Assembly: GCA_041602035.1 (NCBI GenBank)
Contig: JBFIHA010000001.1
Coordinates: forward strand, 62,001-126,000
Source: JAOTVV01 sp041602035
GTDB taxonomy: Bacteria; Gemmatimonadota; Gemmatimonadetes; Gemmatimonadales; GWC2-71-9
Length of the DNA: 64,000 bases
Direction of reading: 5' to 3'
Shown here: one piece after another, positions 1 to 9,467 of the stretch
Position numbering within the stretch: position 1 is the stretch's first letter
How the letters are laid out: every line of letters starts with the position of its first letter
The notes under the pieces: generated by a model
Databases searched by the model: none
Seen by the model: the letters and a program-made list of their open reading frames with translations, nothing else
Told to the model about the DNA's origin: nothing
Made by a program: the position numbers and the translations under genes

Positions 1-3000
1 CCGGCGCATGGTGGTCATCGTCTTCAGAGTGGTCTCGAGACGCAGCACCATGTCCGCGATCCCGATCCATCCGAAGTCGTAGGCGACCATCGTGCTCAGT
101 AGGTACAACCCCATGTTGGTTGGTGAGGTGCGGTGGGCCACCACCGGCTCAGGATCTTCTTGGAAGTTGTCGGGTGGAAGGGCGTGCTCCTGCTCGTTCA
201 CGAATGTTTCGAAGAAGCGCCACGTACGGCGGGCCGTGAGGCGCAGCAAACGCGTTTCCTGCGGCGACAGGCGGCGGCGTTCGGCCAGCTTGGTAGGCAC
301 GCTCAGCCGCCACGCCAGCACGGGTGCCAGGGTCCACAGGGCAACCAACGGTCCGGCCACCGGCCACGCGGCCGGCCTGACCGCGGCGACCAGTACGCCC
401 GAAGCCGCGGCGAGCACGACACTCCAGCGGAGGTGCTGGTAAAACGCGCGGAGCGTCAGGTCGACGCCGTAGCTCGCCTGCGCTGCCGGGACCCATTCGA
501 GGAGATGTCGCTTGCTGACATAGAGTCGCCACAGCGTGCGCGCCACGGCATCGGTGATGTACGCGGCGCGATACGCGAGCGCCGCGAAGGCAAGCAGCAC
601 CTGCAGCGATGCGAGCTGCGCGTCTCGGCCGGTGGCATGCAAATGGCTTCGCTTTGAGACACCCTTACGCCGCGGGATCATCCCATCGAGCACTGGCATG
701 AAGGCCGGCAGGGCCAGAGCAGCCAGTACCAAGATTGTCCACAAGACCGGTGACATGCCGGGCAGCATCCAGGCTGCAACGATCAGCAGAAACGACGCTG
801 GCGCCGAGAGGCTGCGGCGCAGGTTGTCGAGCATCTTCCAGCGACCCTGCACCGGGATGCGCTTCCGCCTTGCGTTGGGCGGATCGGTATCTCGTTGGCC
901 GAGAATCCAGGGCAGGAGCTGCCAGTCACCCCGTACCCATCGGTGGCGACGCCGGACGGCCACCTCGTAGTTGGAGGGAAACTCCTCAAACAGGTCGATG
1001 TCGGTGACGAGGCCGGCTCGGGCGAACACTCCTTCAAACAGGTCGTGACTCAGCAGTGCGTTGTCCGGTACCCGACCGTCCAGCGCCGCCTCGAATGCGT
1101 CGACGTCGTAGATCCCCTTGCCCGTGTAGGATCCTTCGCCGAACAAGTCCTGGTACACATCGGAAACCGCAGCGGCATACGGGTCGACCCCCCCGGGGCC
1201 GGAGATCATCCGCTGGTAGATCGTGCTTCCCGGTCCCGTCGGCAGCGAGGCCGTGATCCGCGGCTGGAGAATCGCGTACCCCTCGACCACACGGCCCAGC
1301 TCGGGGTCGAGGCGCGGCCGGTTGAGCGGGTGCGCCATGGTCCCGACCAGGCGGTAGGCGGCTCGCCCCGGGAGTCGCGTATCGGCGTCCAGGGTGACGA
1401 TGTAGCGGACGCCGTCAGGCACCCTGGGCGGTCGGCCATTGACCGGCATGAAGGTCGTGTCCGTTGCGCCGCGCAGCAGCCGGTTCAGCTCGTGCAGCTT
1501 GCCGCGCTTCCGTTCCCAGCCCATCCACTTTCCCTCCGACTCGTTCCAGAGCCGGCGACGATGCAGCAGGATGAACCGGTCCCCCCCGCCCCGCGGGCGC
1601 CCGTATCGCTCGTTGAGCCCCGCGATCCCCTCGGCCAGTTCGGCGAGGAGCTCCTCGTCATCGGGCAGGTGTTCGTGCGGAGCATCCTTCCAGTCGGTGA
1701 GGAGGGCGAAATGCAGATGTCCCCCGGGGTTGGCGAGGTAGTGCACCTGGAGCCGCTCGATGGATTCCTCGATGCCCTCGTGGCTCGTGAGCAGCCAGGG
1801 AACCACGACCATGGTCCGCATCTCGGCTGGCACGCCGCGAGCGAGGTCGAGCTTGCACAGCAGCCGCGGTGGCACGATAGCCGTGACAAGGCGGTGAACC
1901 AGGGCCACGGCGATGTCCGAGGCAGGTATGAGGGCGAGGATCGCCAGGAAGACGAGGATCGGCACACTCGCTCCCGCCTTCCACGTCAGGATCAGCGGCG
2001 CGGACAGCAGGAGCGCAGTCAGGAGGGCGAGCAGTCCGAAGTAGCCGGACGTTGCATGCATGCGCCACGCACGGCGTAACCGGATGCGCCACGGCGGACG
2101 GAACTCCAGCCGTTCCTCGAAGGTCCATCGGCCGCCCGACACCAGGTAATATCCCGGGTCCTCCTCGCGGTGTTCGGGAACGGCAAACGCCGCGGCCGAG
2201 GCGTCGGAGAGCGCCGTCCCTGCATCGGCGTCGGTGTTCCAGGAGGTGCGGTCGCGCGTCCGCCGAGCGGCGCGAGCCAACGCCATGGCCTCGCGTGCCA
2301 CGTCCAGTTCCGACCACGTCGATCCCCGAGACAGCTCCTCGACGGCCTCCCGATACTTGTCCCTCGTCGCGAAATCCATGGCGGCGAAGCCCGGCACTTC
2401 TCGAAACGTCTCGTCCACCAAGCTCACGCTCTCGAAGAACTCCGGCCAGCTGATGGACGACATCCACCGCATGCTGGTGATGATGTTTCGGACGGTGATG
2501 TTCGCCGCGGCCTGTGCTTGATGGACCTGTGCCACGATCTCGCCGGGAGAGGTTTCCTGCGCGGCGAGGGCCTCGTTCAGCCAGTCGAGCGCCGGTGCGA
2601 CCGACACGGGTTGATCGCGGAGCCGCTGCAGCAGTTGCACGGCGAACGCGCTGGCAAGGGGGGCTTGGCCGAGGTTGCCTAACACGTCCTCGACGGGCTC
2701 CGCTGGCCGGCCACTCAGCCCCAGCAGACGATCCGCCACGCGATCGGCGCTGGCGCGCCCCTGGCGTGCCCGAATGATCAACTCCGTCAGCCGGCGCAGG
2801 TTTTCCACGAGAGCGACGCGAAGGTGAATCGCAATCGCCCACAACTCCCCAATGCCAAGCGGCTGCACACGCTGGTACGCCCGCACGAATGCCCGGAGGG
2901 TCTCCAGATCGAACCGGCTGTCGGTGTGCGCCACGTAGGCCCACGCCAGACCGTAGACTCGAGGGTATCCACCGAGATGGTGGCCCTCGGCGATCTTGGG

Positions 3001-3336
3001 CAGCAGCTTGTAGAAGCTGGGCGGGAGATGGTCCCGGATCTCCCGGAGCTGGGCGTCGACGACGTGGAAGTTGTCGAGCAGCCACTCCTCGGCCTGCGTG
3101 ATGTGCCGTTTCCGTCGCACGGCCTCGACGATGTTCCGGTACCCACGGAGTAGCACCTTCCCGTTCTCGCGCACGCGAGACAGGAGCCGACGTCCCTTGT
3201 CGCCCGGAGGCGCGGCGGGTTGGGCCGCCGCCAGGCTCTCGGCGTGCTCCTCGAGCCGCTCGATACCGAATACCTCGGCGCGGATCGGCTGCTCCACCCG
3301 TGCCAGTGCCGTGACCATCGAGTCGATGGTGTTCAC
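1..3336 (-). CDS. ndvB: Cyclic beta-1,2-glucan synthase (NdvB/ChvB family), N-terminal part, cut by the window edge
   Basis: The minus strand is open for 1112 codons and runs off position 1, so this is the N-terminal portion of a protein whose family is usually about 2,800 residues. The family is an inner-membrane GT84 transferase that builds beta-1,2-glucan from UDP-glucose and releases it as periplasmic rings. Hydrophobic stretches lie at about residues 425-485, 835-880 and 970-1005. The glycosyltransferase signature YIVTLDADTRLP is near residue 645, and further on come LLSHDLFEG and HRWVRGDWQLLPWILG, both characteristic of GT84. The last visible 100 residues (around PPDNFQEDPEPVVAHRTSP) begin the glucoamylase-like domain; the GH94 phosphorylase part would lie outside. 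An in-frame TGA ten codons upstream limits the start to GTG at 3336 or ATG at 3318. It is divergent from the potassium channel, and both suit an osmotic role (inference). Confidence 0.88.
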   Translation of the reverse strand, partial: MNTIDSMVTALARVEQPIRAEVFGIERLEEHAESLAAAQPAAPPGDKGRRLLSRVRENGKVLLRGYRNIVEAVRRKRHITQAEEWLLDNFHVVDAQLREIRDHLPPSFYKLLPKIAEGHHLGGYPRVYGLAWAYVAHTDSRFDLETLRAFVRAYQRVQPLGIGELWAIAIHLRVALVENLRRLTELIIRARQGRASADRVADRLLGLSGRPAEPVEDVLGNLGQAPLASAFAVQLLQRLRDQPVSVAPALDWLNEALAAQETSPGEIVAQVHQAQAAANITVRNIITSMRWMSSISWPEFFESVSLVDETFREVPGFAAMDFATRDKYREAVEELSRGSTWSELDVAREAMALARAARRTRDRTSWNTDADAGTALSDASAAAFAVPEHREEDPGYYLVSGGRWTFEERLEFRPPWRIRLRRAWRMHATSGYFGLLALLTALLLSAPLILTWKAGASVPILVFLAILALIPASDIAVALVHRLVTAIVPPRLLCKLDLARGVPAEMRTMVVVPWLLTSHEGIEESIERLQVHYLANPGGHLHFALLTDWKDAPHEHLPDDEELLAELAEGIAGLNERYGRPRGGGDRFILLHRRRLWNESEGKWMGWERKRGKLHELNRLLRGATDTTFMPVNGRPPRVPDGVRYIVTLDADTRLPGRAAYRLVGTMAHPLNRPRLDPELGRVVEGYAILQPRITASLPTGPGSTIYQRMISGPGGVDPYAAAVSDVYQDLFGEGSYTGKGIYDVDAFEAALDGRVPDNALLSHDLFEGVFARAGLVTDIDLFEEFPSNYEVAVRRRHRWVRGDWQLLPWILGQRDTDPPNARRKRIPVQGRWKMLDNLRRSLSAPASFLLIVAAWMLPGMSPVLWTILVLAALALPAFMPVLDGMIPRRKGVSKRSHLHATGRDAQLASLQVLLAFAALAYRAAYITDAVARTLWRLYVSKRHLLEWVPAAQASYGVDLTLRAFYQHLRWSVVLAAASGVLVAAVRPAAWPVAGPLVALWTLAPVLAWRLSVPTKLAERRRLSPQETRLLRLTARRTWRFFETFVNEQEHALPPDNFQEDPEPVVAHRTSPTNMGLYLLSTMVAYDFGWIGIADMVLRLETTLKTMTTMRR

Positions 3337-3677
3337 GAGCCACCCCGTGGCCGACGGTCTTCAGGTTGGCGTGCCACCATAGCCCTCATGCGGTAGTTCT
3401 GTCGCATCCACTTGTCAGGTGCGCGGGTCTCGTCAACCGCTTGACTTCCATTCGCGGGATTGCTGCTCAGCTCGGCGTGGCGATCGGGAGGCTCGTCATC
3501 GTACGATTGCGTCGCCAGGCCGAGATCGTTCACACGGATTCAAGGTTCTCGGACATGCAGAGTCAACATATGCGATCTGCCGTGCGTGGGGGATCGAATT
3601 GGCTTGGGCTCCCGGGCGGACCCCGAATGGGTGGGCCCGGACCTCCCCGCGCGCGCCGCAGGCGTTAACATATCTCG
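3337..3677. other. Intergenic region between divergent genes
   Basis: 341 bases separate the glucan synthase and the potassium channel, which are transcribed outwards. The region must hold both promoters. AT-richer patches occur at 3567-3574 and 3667-3674, but no clear -35/-10 pair is convincing. A 66-codon minus-strand frame here overlaps the synthase start and shows no recognisable features, so it is not called. Confidence 0.5.
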
Positions 3678-5387
3678 ATGAAGACCGTCAGTTCCCATCT
3701 GGCCTCGCTGGTCTCGGGCGGCACCACGACGCTGCGCCGGCGGCTCGCGCCGTTCGTGCGCTACGTGATCCTGCTCGTCGCGGTCATCCTGCTCTATGGC
3801 TGGCTGTTCCACGTCATCATGGCGTGGGAAGGCCAAGAGCACTCGTGGTTCACGGGGATCTACTGGGCGCTTACGGTGATGAGCACGCTCGGTTTCGGGG
3901 ATATCACGTTCGAGACCGACCTGGGTCGCGCATTCAGCACCATCGTGCTGCTGACCGGGATCGTGCTGCTCCTCATCATTCTCCCGTTCCTCTTCATCCG
4001 TTTCGTGTACGCCCCGTGGCTCGAGCAACAGAGTCGCAGCCGCCTCCGCGCGCTCCAGGCGGTGCCTGCCGAAGTGGAGGGTCACGTATTGATCTGCGCC
4101 GATGATCCCATCGCGCTGGGGCTGATTCGCCGGCTCGCGCTGGCGGGCGTGCCCGCGTATGTGATCGAGCCCGATCCCGAGCTGGCGTTACGCATGCGAG
4201 ATGCTGGCCTGCCGGTCTTGACCGGCGAGATCGATGCCGTCGAGACATACCGGGCTGCCGGTGCCGCCCGGGCACGGCTCGTCTTGGCCAACGCCTCCGA
4301 CACCGTCAACTCCAACATCGTCCTGACCGTGCGCGAGCTGTCCGGCTCCGTGCCCATCGTCGCGCTGGTCGAGCTGGAGGACTCGATCGACATTCTGGAG
4401 CTGAGTGGGGCCTCGCACGTGCTTCCGCTCAAGCAGCGGCTCGGCGAGCACCTCGCCAATCGGGTGAGCGCGGGGACGGCGCACGCCAATGTCATCGGCC
4501 GGTTCCACGAGCTGCTGCTCGCCGAGTTCCCCGTGCACAACACCCCGCTCCAGGGCCGGACAATCCGCGAGACACGACTGCGCGAGTTCACCGGGATCAC
4601 CGTCGTCGGGGTGTGGGAGCGCGGACGATTCCAGGCAGCGCGCGGTGATCTCGTGCTGTCGCCGTTCGCCGTGCCGGTCGTGATCGGCACGGCGGCGCAG
4701 ATCGAGGAGCTGAACGACGTGCTCGTGATCTACGACGCCAATCCCAATCCGGTGCTGGTCATCGGTGGCGGCAAGGTAGGACGCTCGGCCGCACGGGCCC
4801 TCAAGCGACGCGAGGTCCGCGTGCACGTCGTGGAGCGCAATAGAGACCTCGAGCCGAGGCTCACCGGCATTCCCGACCAGCTGTTCGTGGGCGACGCCGC
4901 CGACCGGCAAGTGCTCGACTTGGCGGGAGTCGCCGAAGCGCCGTCCATCCTGCTCACGACTCACGACGACGCGATGAACGTCTACCTGACGGTGTACTGT
5001 CGGCGGCTCAATCCCGAGGCGCGGATCCTCACCCGCGTGACCCACGAGCGGAACGTCGAGGCCATCCAACGTGCCGGCGCGGATTTCGTGTTGAGCTATG
5101 CGTCTTTCGGCGTGCAGACGTTGTTCTCGATCGTGCAGGGACGCGAGCTGGTGATGTTGGGCGAAGGTGTCGACCTCTTCTACGTGCCGGTCCCAGCGCC
5201 CCTCGCTGGCAGGACGCTCGCCCAGCTCCAGATCGGCGCACGCACCGGCCTGAACGTGATCGGTGTGCAGCAGGACGGCCAGATGGTCACGGATCTGCCG
5301 CCCGATCGGCAACTCGCCAAAGGATCGGCACTGGTCGCACTGGGCAGCGCGGAGCAGCGGCGGCGTTTCGGCGAGCTGTACGGCTAG
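3678..5387 (+). CDS. Potassium channel with two cytoplasmic RCK (TrkA) modules
   Basis: 569 residues. The first 115 form a minimal two-helix channel: TM1 about 27-47, the pore with selectivity filter TLGFGD at 70-75, and TM2 about 84-108. The rest is cytoplasmic and contains two TrkA-N/TrkA-C units. The first Rossmann-like unit (about 135-270) has lost the glycine-rich loop; the second starts with VIGGGKVG (361-368) and keeps it. TrkA-C domains follow each (about 285-345 and 490-569). The architecture is that of ligand-gated K+ channels of the Kch/MthK type, here with both RCKs in one chain, so a dimer of channel-forming subunits cannot be excluded. NAD(H), nucleotides or Ca2+ are possible gating ligands; the sequence does not say which. 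The ATG follows directly on an AT-rich stretch with no strong ribosome site, so the start is only moderately sure. Confidence 0.88.
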   Translation: MKTVSSHLASLVSGGTTTLRRRLAPFVRYVILLVAVILLYGWLFHVIMAWEGQEHSWFTGIYWALTVMSTLGFGDITFETDLGRAFSTIVLLTGIVLLLIILPFLFIRFVYAPWLEQQSRSRLRALQAVPAEVEGHVLICADDPIALGLIRRLALAGVPAYVIEPDPELALRMRDAGLPVLTGEIDAVETYRAAGAARARLVLANASDTVNSNIVLTVRELSGSVPIVALVELEDSIDILELSGASHVLPLKQRLGEHLANRVSAGTAHANVIGRFHELLLAEFPVHNTPLQGRTIRETRLREFTGITVVGVWERGRFQAARGDLVLSPFAVPVVIGTAAQIEELNDVLVIYDANPNPVLVIGGGKVGRSAARALKRREVRVHVVERNRDLEPRLTGIPDQLFVGDAADRQVLDLAGVAEAPSILLTTHDDAMNVYLTVYCRRLNPEARILTRVTHERNVEAIQRAGADFVLSYASFGVQTLFSIVQGRELVMLGEGVDLFYVPVPAPLAGRTLAQLQIGARTGLNVIGVQQDGQMVTDLPPDRQLAKGSALVALGSAEQRRRFGELYG

Positions 5388-5477
5388 TCCGGGCGGGCGG
5401 TGGGCGCAGCGCGCGTGGTCAGCCTCGCGGGGCCTCTATGTCGGGAGGAGATGCGGGGCGGGGAACCCGCCGCACCG

Positions 5478-6461
5478 CTACCAATGTATCTCCACCACGT
5501 CCCCCTCGTCGAGGACGTGGGCGTCCTTCACCGACTGCCCATCGAACACGTTCGGCCCCCACACTCGGGCGAACTTGAATCCCTCGGCCAGCTCCTTGTG
5601 GATGTGGCGTGCCAGGTCGCCAACGGTCGCGCCGCGGGGCAGCGTGAACGGCCGCGCCCGGTCCGCATCTTTGCCGGGCTCCTTGGTGTAGATCCGCACG
5701 ATCCCGAGCGCCTCGAACGTTTGCCTGCCCAACGTCTCGAACCCGGCCCCCGTGACGGTCGACACCGGCACGATGGGCCAGGGCGCATTCACAAGCTCGG
5801 CGAGCGCGGCGAGATCGTCGTCCGCGCCCTGGCGATCCATGCCCGTCACCACGAGCAGCGCCCGTTTCAGCTGCCACCCGGGCCGCGTTGCCATCGATTC
5901 ACGGGTTCCAACCGGAGCAAGCTCGATCGCCTTCTTGCCGAGGAGATCGGTCACGAGCTCCATGCCGGCGAGCGGCTGCTCGATCGAGACCACGAGCCAC
6001 GCCAGGTGGGCGGCTCGCACTAGATCGTATACCCACGCCTCCACGTGCTCCTCGCAGAGCGGTGGCAGGTCGACGAGCTGGAACGCCACGTCCTCGAACG
6101 GCATCATCCCGGGTGTGGCGTCCCGGGTGGTGAGTGGATACGCGGCCACCTCGGGCTTGGCGTGCGTGAGCGCGGCCACGAGGCTGGACTTCCCGGCGTT
6201 GGGGGCGCCGACGAGCGCCACCTGTCCCGCGCCCTCGTGCGGGATACGGTGACTGTGTCCGCGCGCGGCGCTCTTCTTCTTCGGCTCGCGGCGAAGCTTC
6301 GAGAGCCGAGAGCGGAGATCGCCTTGCAGCTTGTCCGTACCTTTGTGCTTGGGGATCACCCGCAGCATCTCCTCCAGGCACGCGATCTTCTCTTCGCGCG
6401 TCACCGCGTTCCGAAACCTGGCTTCGGCTTCCTTGTAGGCCGGTGTGAGGTTGGCTGGCAT
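5478..6461 (-). CDS. DRG/Obg-related GTPase with C-terminal TGS domain
   Basis: 327 residues. A basic helical N-terminus (1-70) precedes a G domain with P-loop GAPNAGKSS (85-93) and a switch region around T111-T112. The C-terminal TGS domain runs from about 258 to 327 and ends GDVVEIHW, as in DRG-type ribosome-associated GTPases. Two canonical motifs are altered: the DxxG Walker B is DLPP (131-134), and the guanine-specifying NKxD is TGMD (206-209). This suggests relaxed nucleotide specificity or an unusual hydrolysis mode, although bacterial members of this branch may share it. A ribosome or translation role is inferred from the TGS domain. It lies 21 bases downstream of a small membrane protein gene on the same strand and converges on the potassium channel. 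Confidence 0.82.
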   Translation of the reverse strand: MPANLTPAYKEAEARFRNAVTREEKIACLEEMLRVIPKHKGTDKLQGDLRSRLSKLRREPKKKSAARGHSHRIPHEGAGQVALVGAPNAGKSSLVAALTHAKPEVAAYPLTTRDATPGMMPFEDVAFQLVDLPPLCEEHVEAWVYDLVRAAHLAWLVVSIEQPLAGMELVTDLLGKKAIELAPVGTRESMATRPGWQLKRALLVVTGMDRQGADDDLAALAELVNAPWPIVPVSTVTGAGFETLGRQTFEALGIVRIYTKEPGKDADRARPFTLPRGATVGDLARHIHKELAEGFKFARVWGPNVFDGQSVKDAHVLDEGDVVEIHW

Positions 6462-6482
6462 CGTCTCAGGCTCAGGTGATGC

Positions 6483-6779
6483 TCAGTAGCCCTCGACCAT
6501 CAAGAATCTGACCGCGGTCATCGCGGGGCCGAGGGCGTACACGAAGACGCCGGCGACGTAGAGGTAGCCCGCAAGCTCGTAGTTGGTGGTGTGGAGCGCC
6601 GAGCCCATCAGGAAGAGACCGAACACGTACCATGCGAGAACCTTGAGCACGGCGCGCGTCGCGATCCGACGCCAGCGCCGATCGGCCTCGTCCTGCACGC
6701 GGACATCCTGCAACTCGCGGGCGATCCGCGCGTCAGAAAGCCTCAAGAGCGGTGTGCGCCTGTCCCGACTCAGCGCCAC
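6483..6779 (-). CDS. Small membrane protein of unknown function
   Basis: I do not recognise the family. The protein ends with two predicted membrane helices (KVLAWYVFGLFLMGSAL, then YLYVAGVFVYALGPAMTAV) preceded by a charged cytoplasmic stretch, an arrangement common in small helper or scaffold proteins. The frame stays open far upstream, but most of that lies opposite the ABC permease gene and is a shadow. I place the start at GTG 6779, because GGAGG sits at 6784-6788, four bases upstream. ATG 6860 is an alternative adding 27 residues, but with its AGGA abutting the codon. Probably co-transcribed with the downstream GTPase gene. Confidence 0.5.
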   Translation of the reverse strand: MALSRDRRTPLLRLSDARIARELQDVRVQDEADRRWRRIATRAVLKVLAWYVFGLFLMGSALHTTNYELAGYLYVAGVFVYALGPAMTAVRFLMVEGY

Positions 6780-6977
6780 GCACCCTCCAGCGGAAGCGGT
6801 CCCTACTCGAATACCGCCCGGCGAGCGGATTGACGCAAGTCGTTCGTCCCGCTCGTGCATTCCTGCAGTGTGGCAGCGTGAACCAGTATCATCAGAGATT
6901 GGCACCGGCGGTTGACTCGCCACCGGCTCGGAGGGAACTTCACCGACGAGCGGGTGAGTCGTCGCCGAGGGGGACGC

Positions 6978-8192
6978 ATGCGGCTGGTGGTGATGGCGTG
7001 GAGGAATCTGTGGCGGTACCGGCGGCGGACGGCCGTCACGATCGCGGCCATGACCCTCGCACTCCTGGTCATGGTCCTCTACACGTCCCTCGTAGAGGGC
7101 TACCTGCGGGATCTGGAACGCAACATCGTCGACATCGAGTTGGGCGACATCCAGGTCTTCGCCCCCGACTACTTCGACAATCCTTCCATCTACAGCCGTA
7201 TCGACGACCCGGAGCCGCTGCTCGCACAGCTCCGCGACCAGGGGTTCCGCGCGTCGGCCAGACTCATCGGCGGGGGCTTGGCGGCGGCGGGGGAATCGTC
7301 CGCAGGCGTCGTGCTCAAGGGCATCGACGTAATCCAGGATGGCCGCGTCAGCCAAATCGCCGCGCACGTGGAGCACGGGACGTGGATCGATGCGGCCGAT
7401 CCCGGCGGTGTCGTGGTGGGAAATCGTCTGGCGCACACCCTGGGCGTCCAGCCGGGCGACGAGCTGGTGCTGTTGGGACAGGCGACCGACGGGAGCATCG
7501 CCAACGATCTGTATGTCGTCCGCGGGGTGCTTCGCAGTATCAGTGACGACGCCGATCGCGCCGGGATCTTCATGACCGAAGCCGCGTTCCGATTCTTCTT
7601 CGTGCTGCCCGAGGGGGCGCACCAGCTCATGGTGCGCCGGCCGGCCGACCGGGATCTCTCCGTCGCGGTGGCCGAGGTGCGTGAACGTGCCGTCGGCCTC
7701 GACGTGCAGAGCTGGCGAGACCTCACACCGATCCTGGCGACGTTCCTGGACTCCACGCGGTCGCTGATGGTGATCGTGTTCCTGGTGATCTATGTGGTCG
7801 TCGCCATCCTCATCATCAATGCCATGCTGATGAGTGTGTTCGAGCGCATTCGAGAGCTCGGCGTCCTGAAGGCGCTTGGGGTGGGCCCGGGCCACGTCCT
7901 CGGGCTCATTCTCATCGAAGGCGGACTACAGACGGTGATCGCCATTGTGGTGGCCCTGATCCTCAGTGTCCCGGGCCTCGCCTATCTCGCCGATCACGGA
8001 CTCGACCTGAGTGGAGTCGGCGGGATGTCGGTCGCCGGCATGGCCTTCGATCCGGTATGGCGCGGTGTCGTGACCCCGTGGACGATCATCGGCCCACTGC
8101 TGACGCTGGTGTTCATCGTTGCCGTGTCCGCGCTGTATCCGGCGCTCAAGGCTGCCCGGATCAGCCCCGTCGACGCGATGCGCTACCAGTAG
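6978..8192 (+). CDS. ABC transporter permease, FtsX/MacB type (first of two)
   Basis: About 404 residues with the FtsX/LolE layout: one N-terminal helix after MAWRNLWRYRRRTAV, a large extracytoplasmic domain (about 50-260), then three C-terminal helices. The segment FERIRELGVLKALGV between helices 2 and 3 is the usual coupling helix region that contacts the ATPase, and the protein ends with the family-typical SALYPALKAARISPVDAM. The ATG at 6978 follows a strong GAGGGGGA site. An upstream ATG at 6912 adds 22 basic residues with no homologous feature in the paralogue. With the next two genes it makes a complete heterodimeric exporter, probably LolCDE-like (lipoprotein release) or MacB-like; the substrate cannot be read from the sequence. 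Confidence 0.85.
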   Translation: MRLVVMAWRNLWRYRRRTAVTIAAMTLALLVMVLYTSLVEGYLRDLERNIVDIELGDIQVFAPDYFDNPSIYSRIDDPEPLLAQLRDQGFRASARLIGGGLAAAGESSAGVVLKGIDVIQDGRVSQIAAHVEHGTWIDAADPGGVVVGNRLAHTLGVQPGDELVLLGQATDGSIANDLYVVRGVLRSISDDADRAGIFMTEAAFRFFFVLPEGAHQLMVRRPADRDLSVAVAEVRERAVGLDVQSWRDLTPILATFLDSTRSLMVIVFLVIYVVVAILIINAMLMSVFERIRELGVLKALGVGPGHVLGLILIEGGLQTVIAIVVALILSVPGLAYLADHGLDLSGVGGMSVAGMAFDPVWRGVVTPWTIIGPLLTLVFIVAVSALYPALKAARISPVDAMRYQ

Positions 8193-8204
8193 AAGGGAGA
8201 CGGC

Positions 8205-9458
8205 ATGACGGGCAGGGGAACGAGTATGACCGTCACGGCGTGGCGCAACCTCTGGCGCAACCGTCGCCGCACGCTGCTCACCCTCTCATCGATCGCGTTC
8301 GGCGTGTTCTTGGCCGTGCTCTTCACGGCCATGCAAGACCGCAACTGGACCGACATGATCAACCTCGCCGCCCGGATCGGCGCGGGGCATGTGACGCTGC
8401 AGCACGTGGAGTACCTCGACGCCCCGAGGCTCTCCAAGACCGTTCAAGGAACGGACTCCTTGCGCGTCGTGGCGCTCGCTGAGCCCGGCGTGACGCGAGC
8501 AGTTGAACGCATCGCCGGGCAAATGATGCTGAACACTGCCTGGGAGAGCCGCGGGGCTGGATTCATCGCGGTCGATCCGGACGTGGAGGATACCACGACG
8601 TTCACCGTGCTCGGGGCGATCGTCGAAGGGGAACCCTTCACCTCGGCCAACGATGGCGGGCTCATCCTCGGTGAGCGGCTGGCCGCCAACCTCGGAGTGG
8701 AGCTGGGTGACAAGGTCGTCTACACGATGACGGCCCGAACGGGGGAGATCGTGAGTGGTCTGGCCCGAGTCTCTGGGATCGTCCGGACCGGGGCTCCCAG
8801 CGTGGACGGCGGCCTGAGCCTCCTGCCGATCGATGCCGTGCGTACGGTACTTGGCTACGCACCCGATGAAGCCACGCAGATCGCCGTGTTCGTCGACGAC
8901 CAGCGCAAGGCGGATAGGGTGGCGGAGCGGCTCCAGGCTGGCGTTGGCCCCGGCGTCTCAGCTCACCCGTGGCACGAGATCCAACGGGAGCTGGCCGCGT
9001 TCATCGCGCTCAAGGTGGGTGGAGCGCGGTTCATGGAAGCGCTCATCGCCGTGCTCGTGGCCGCCGGCATCTTCAACACCCTGTTCGTGAGCGTAATGGA
9101 GCGCCTGCGTGAGTTCGGAATCATGATGGCCATCGGATGGAGCCCGGGCCGGCTGTTCCGGCTCGTGGTGTTGGAAAGCGCATGGCTCGGGGTGCTTGGC
9201 CTCCTCAGCGCGGCGCTCATCACGGCGCTCCCCTACTGGTATCTGGCAACGAAGGGCATCGACGTGTCCGGAATCACAGGACCGACTACGACCGAGGTTT
9301 CGGGTGTGGCCATGCCCGCCACGTTCCGCGTCGGCATTTTTCCGGAGCACGCTGTTGTCATTGCCGTTGCTGCACTCGTCGCCACGCTCCTGGCAGGGCT
9401 CTATCCGGCGTGGAAGGCCGGACGGGTCGATCCCGTCGAGACCATCAAGCTCGTGTGA
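8205..9458 (+). CDS. ABC transporter permease, FtsX/MacB type (second of two)
   Basis: 417 residues, paralogous to the preceding permease: the N-terminus MTVTAWRNLWRNRRRT matches its neighbour, and the coupling segment (MERLREFGIMMAIGW) and C-terminus (GLYPAWKAGRVDPVETIKL) have equivalent positions. One N-terminal and three C-terminal membrane helices flank an exported domain. ATG 8205 has GGGAG five bases upstream; ATG 8226 has AGGGGA and aligns better with the paralogue, so either may be used. The gene starts 12 bases after the first permease and ends 9 bases before the ATPase, which implies one operon. Two different permeases with one ATPase resemble LolC/LolE with LolD. Confidence 0.86.
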   Translation: MTGRGTSMTVTAWRNLWRNRRRTLLTLSSIAFGVFLAVLFTAMQDRNWTDMINLAARIGAGHVTLQHVEYLDAPRLSKTVQGTDSLRVVALAEPGVTRAVERIAGQMMLNTAWESRGAGFIAVDPDVEDTTTFTVLGAIVEGEPFTSANDGGLILGERLAANLGVELGDKVVYTMTARTGEIVSGLARVSGIVRTGAPSVDGGLSLLPIDAVRTVLGYAPDEATQIAVFVDDQRKADRVAERLQAGVGPGVSAHPWHEIQRELAAFIALKVGGARFMEALIAVLVAAGIFNTLFVSVMERLREFGIMMAIGWSPGRLFRLVVLESAWLGVLGLLSAALITALPYWYLATKGIDVSGITGPTTTEVSGVAMPATFRVGIFPEHAVVIAVAALVATLLAGLYPAWKAGRVDPVETIKLV

Positions 9459-9467
9459 GGTGGGCGC

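Noticed and set aside
895..2079. Long plus-strand open frame opposite the glucan synthase
   Set aside because: Composition is Arg/His/Gln-rich without motifs, while the minus strand encodes clear GT84 motifs throughout.
3333..3533. 66-codon minus-strand frame upstream of the glucan synthase
   Set aside because: It overlaps the synthase start in another frame, has no ribosome site and no recognisable features.
6780..7895. N-terminal extension of the small membrane protein frame
   Set aside because: It lies opposite the ABC permease gene, is His/Asp/Gln-rich and has no ribosome site or homologous pattern; only the last part of the frame is coding.
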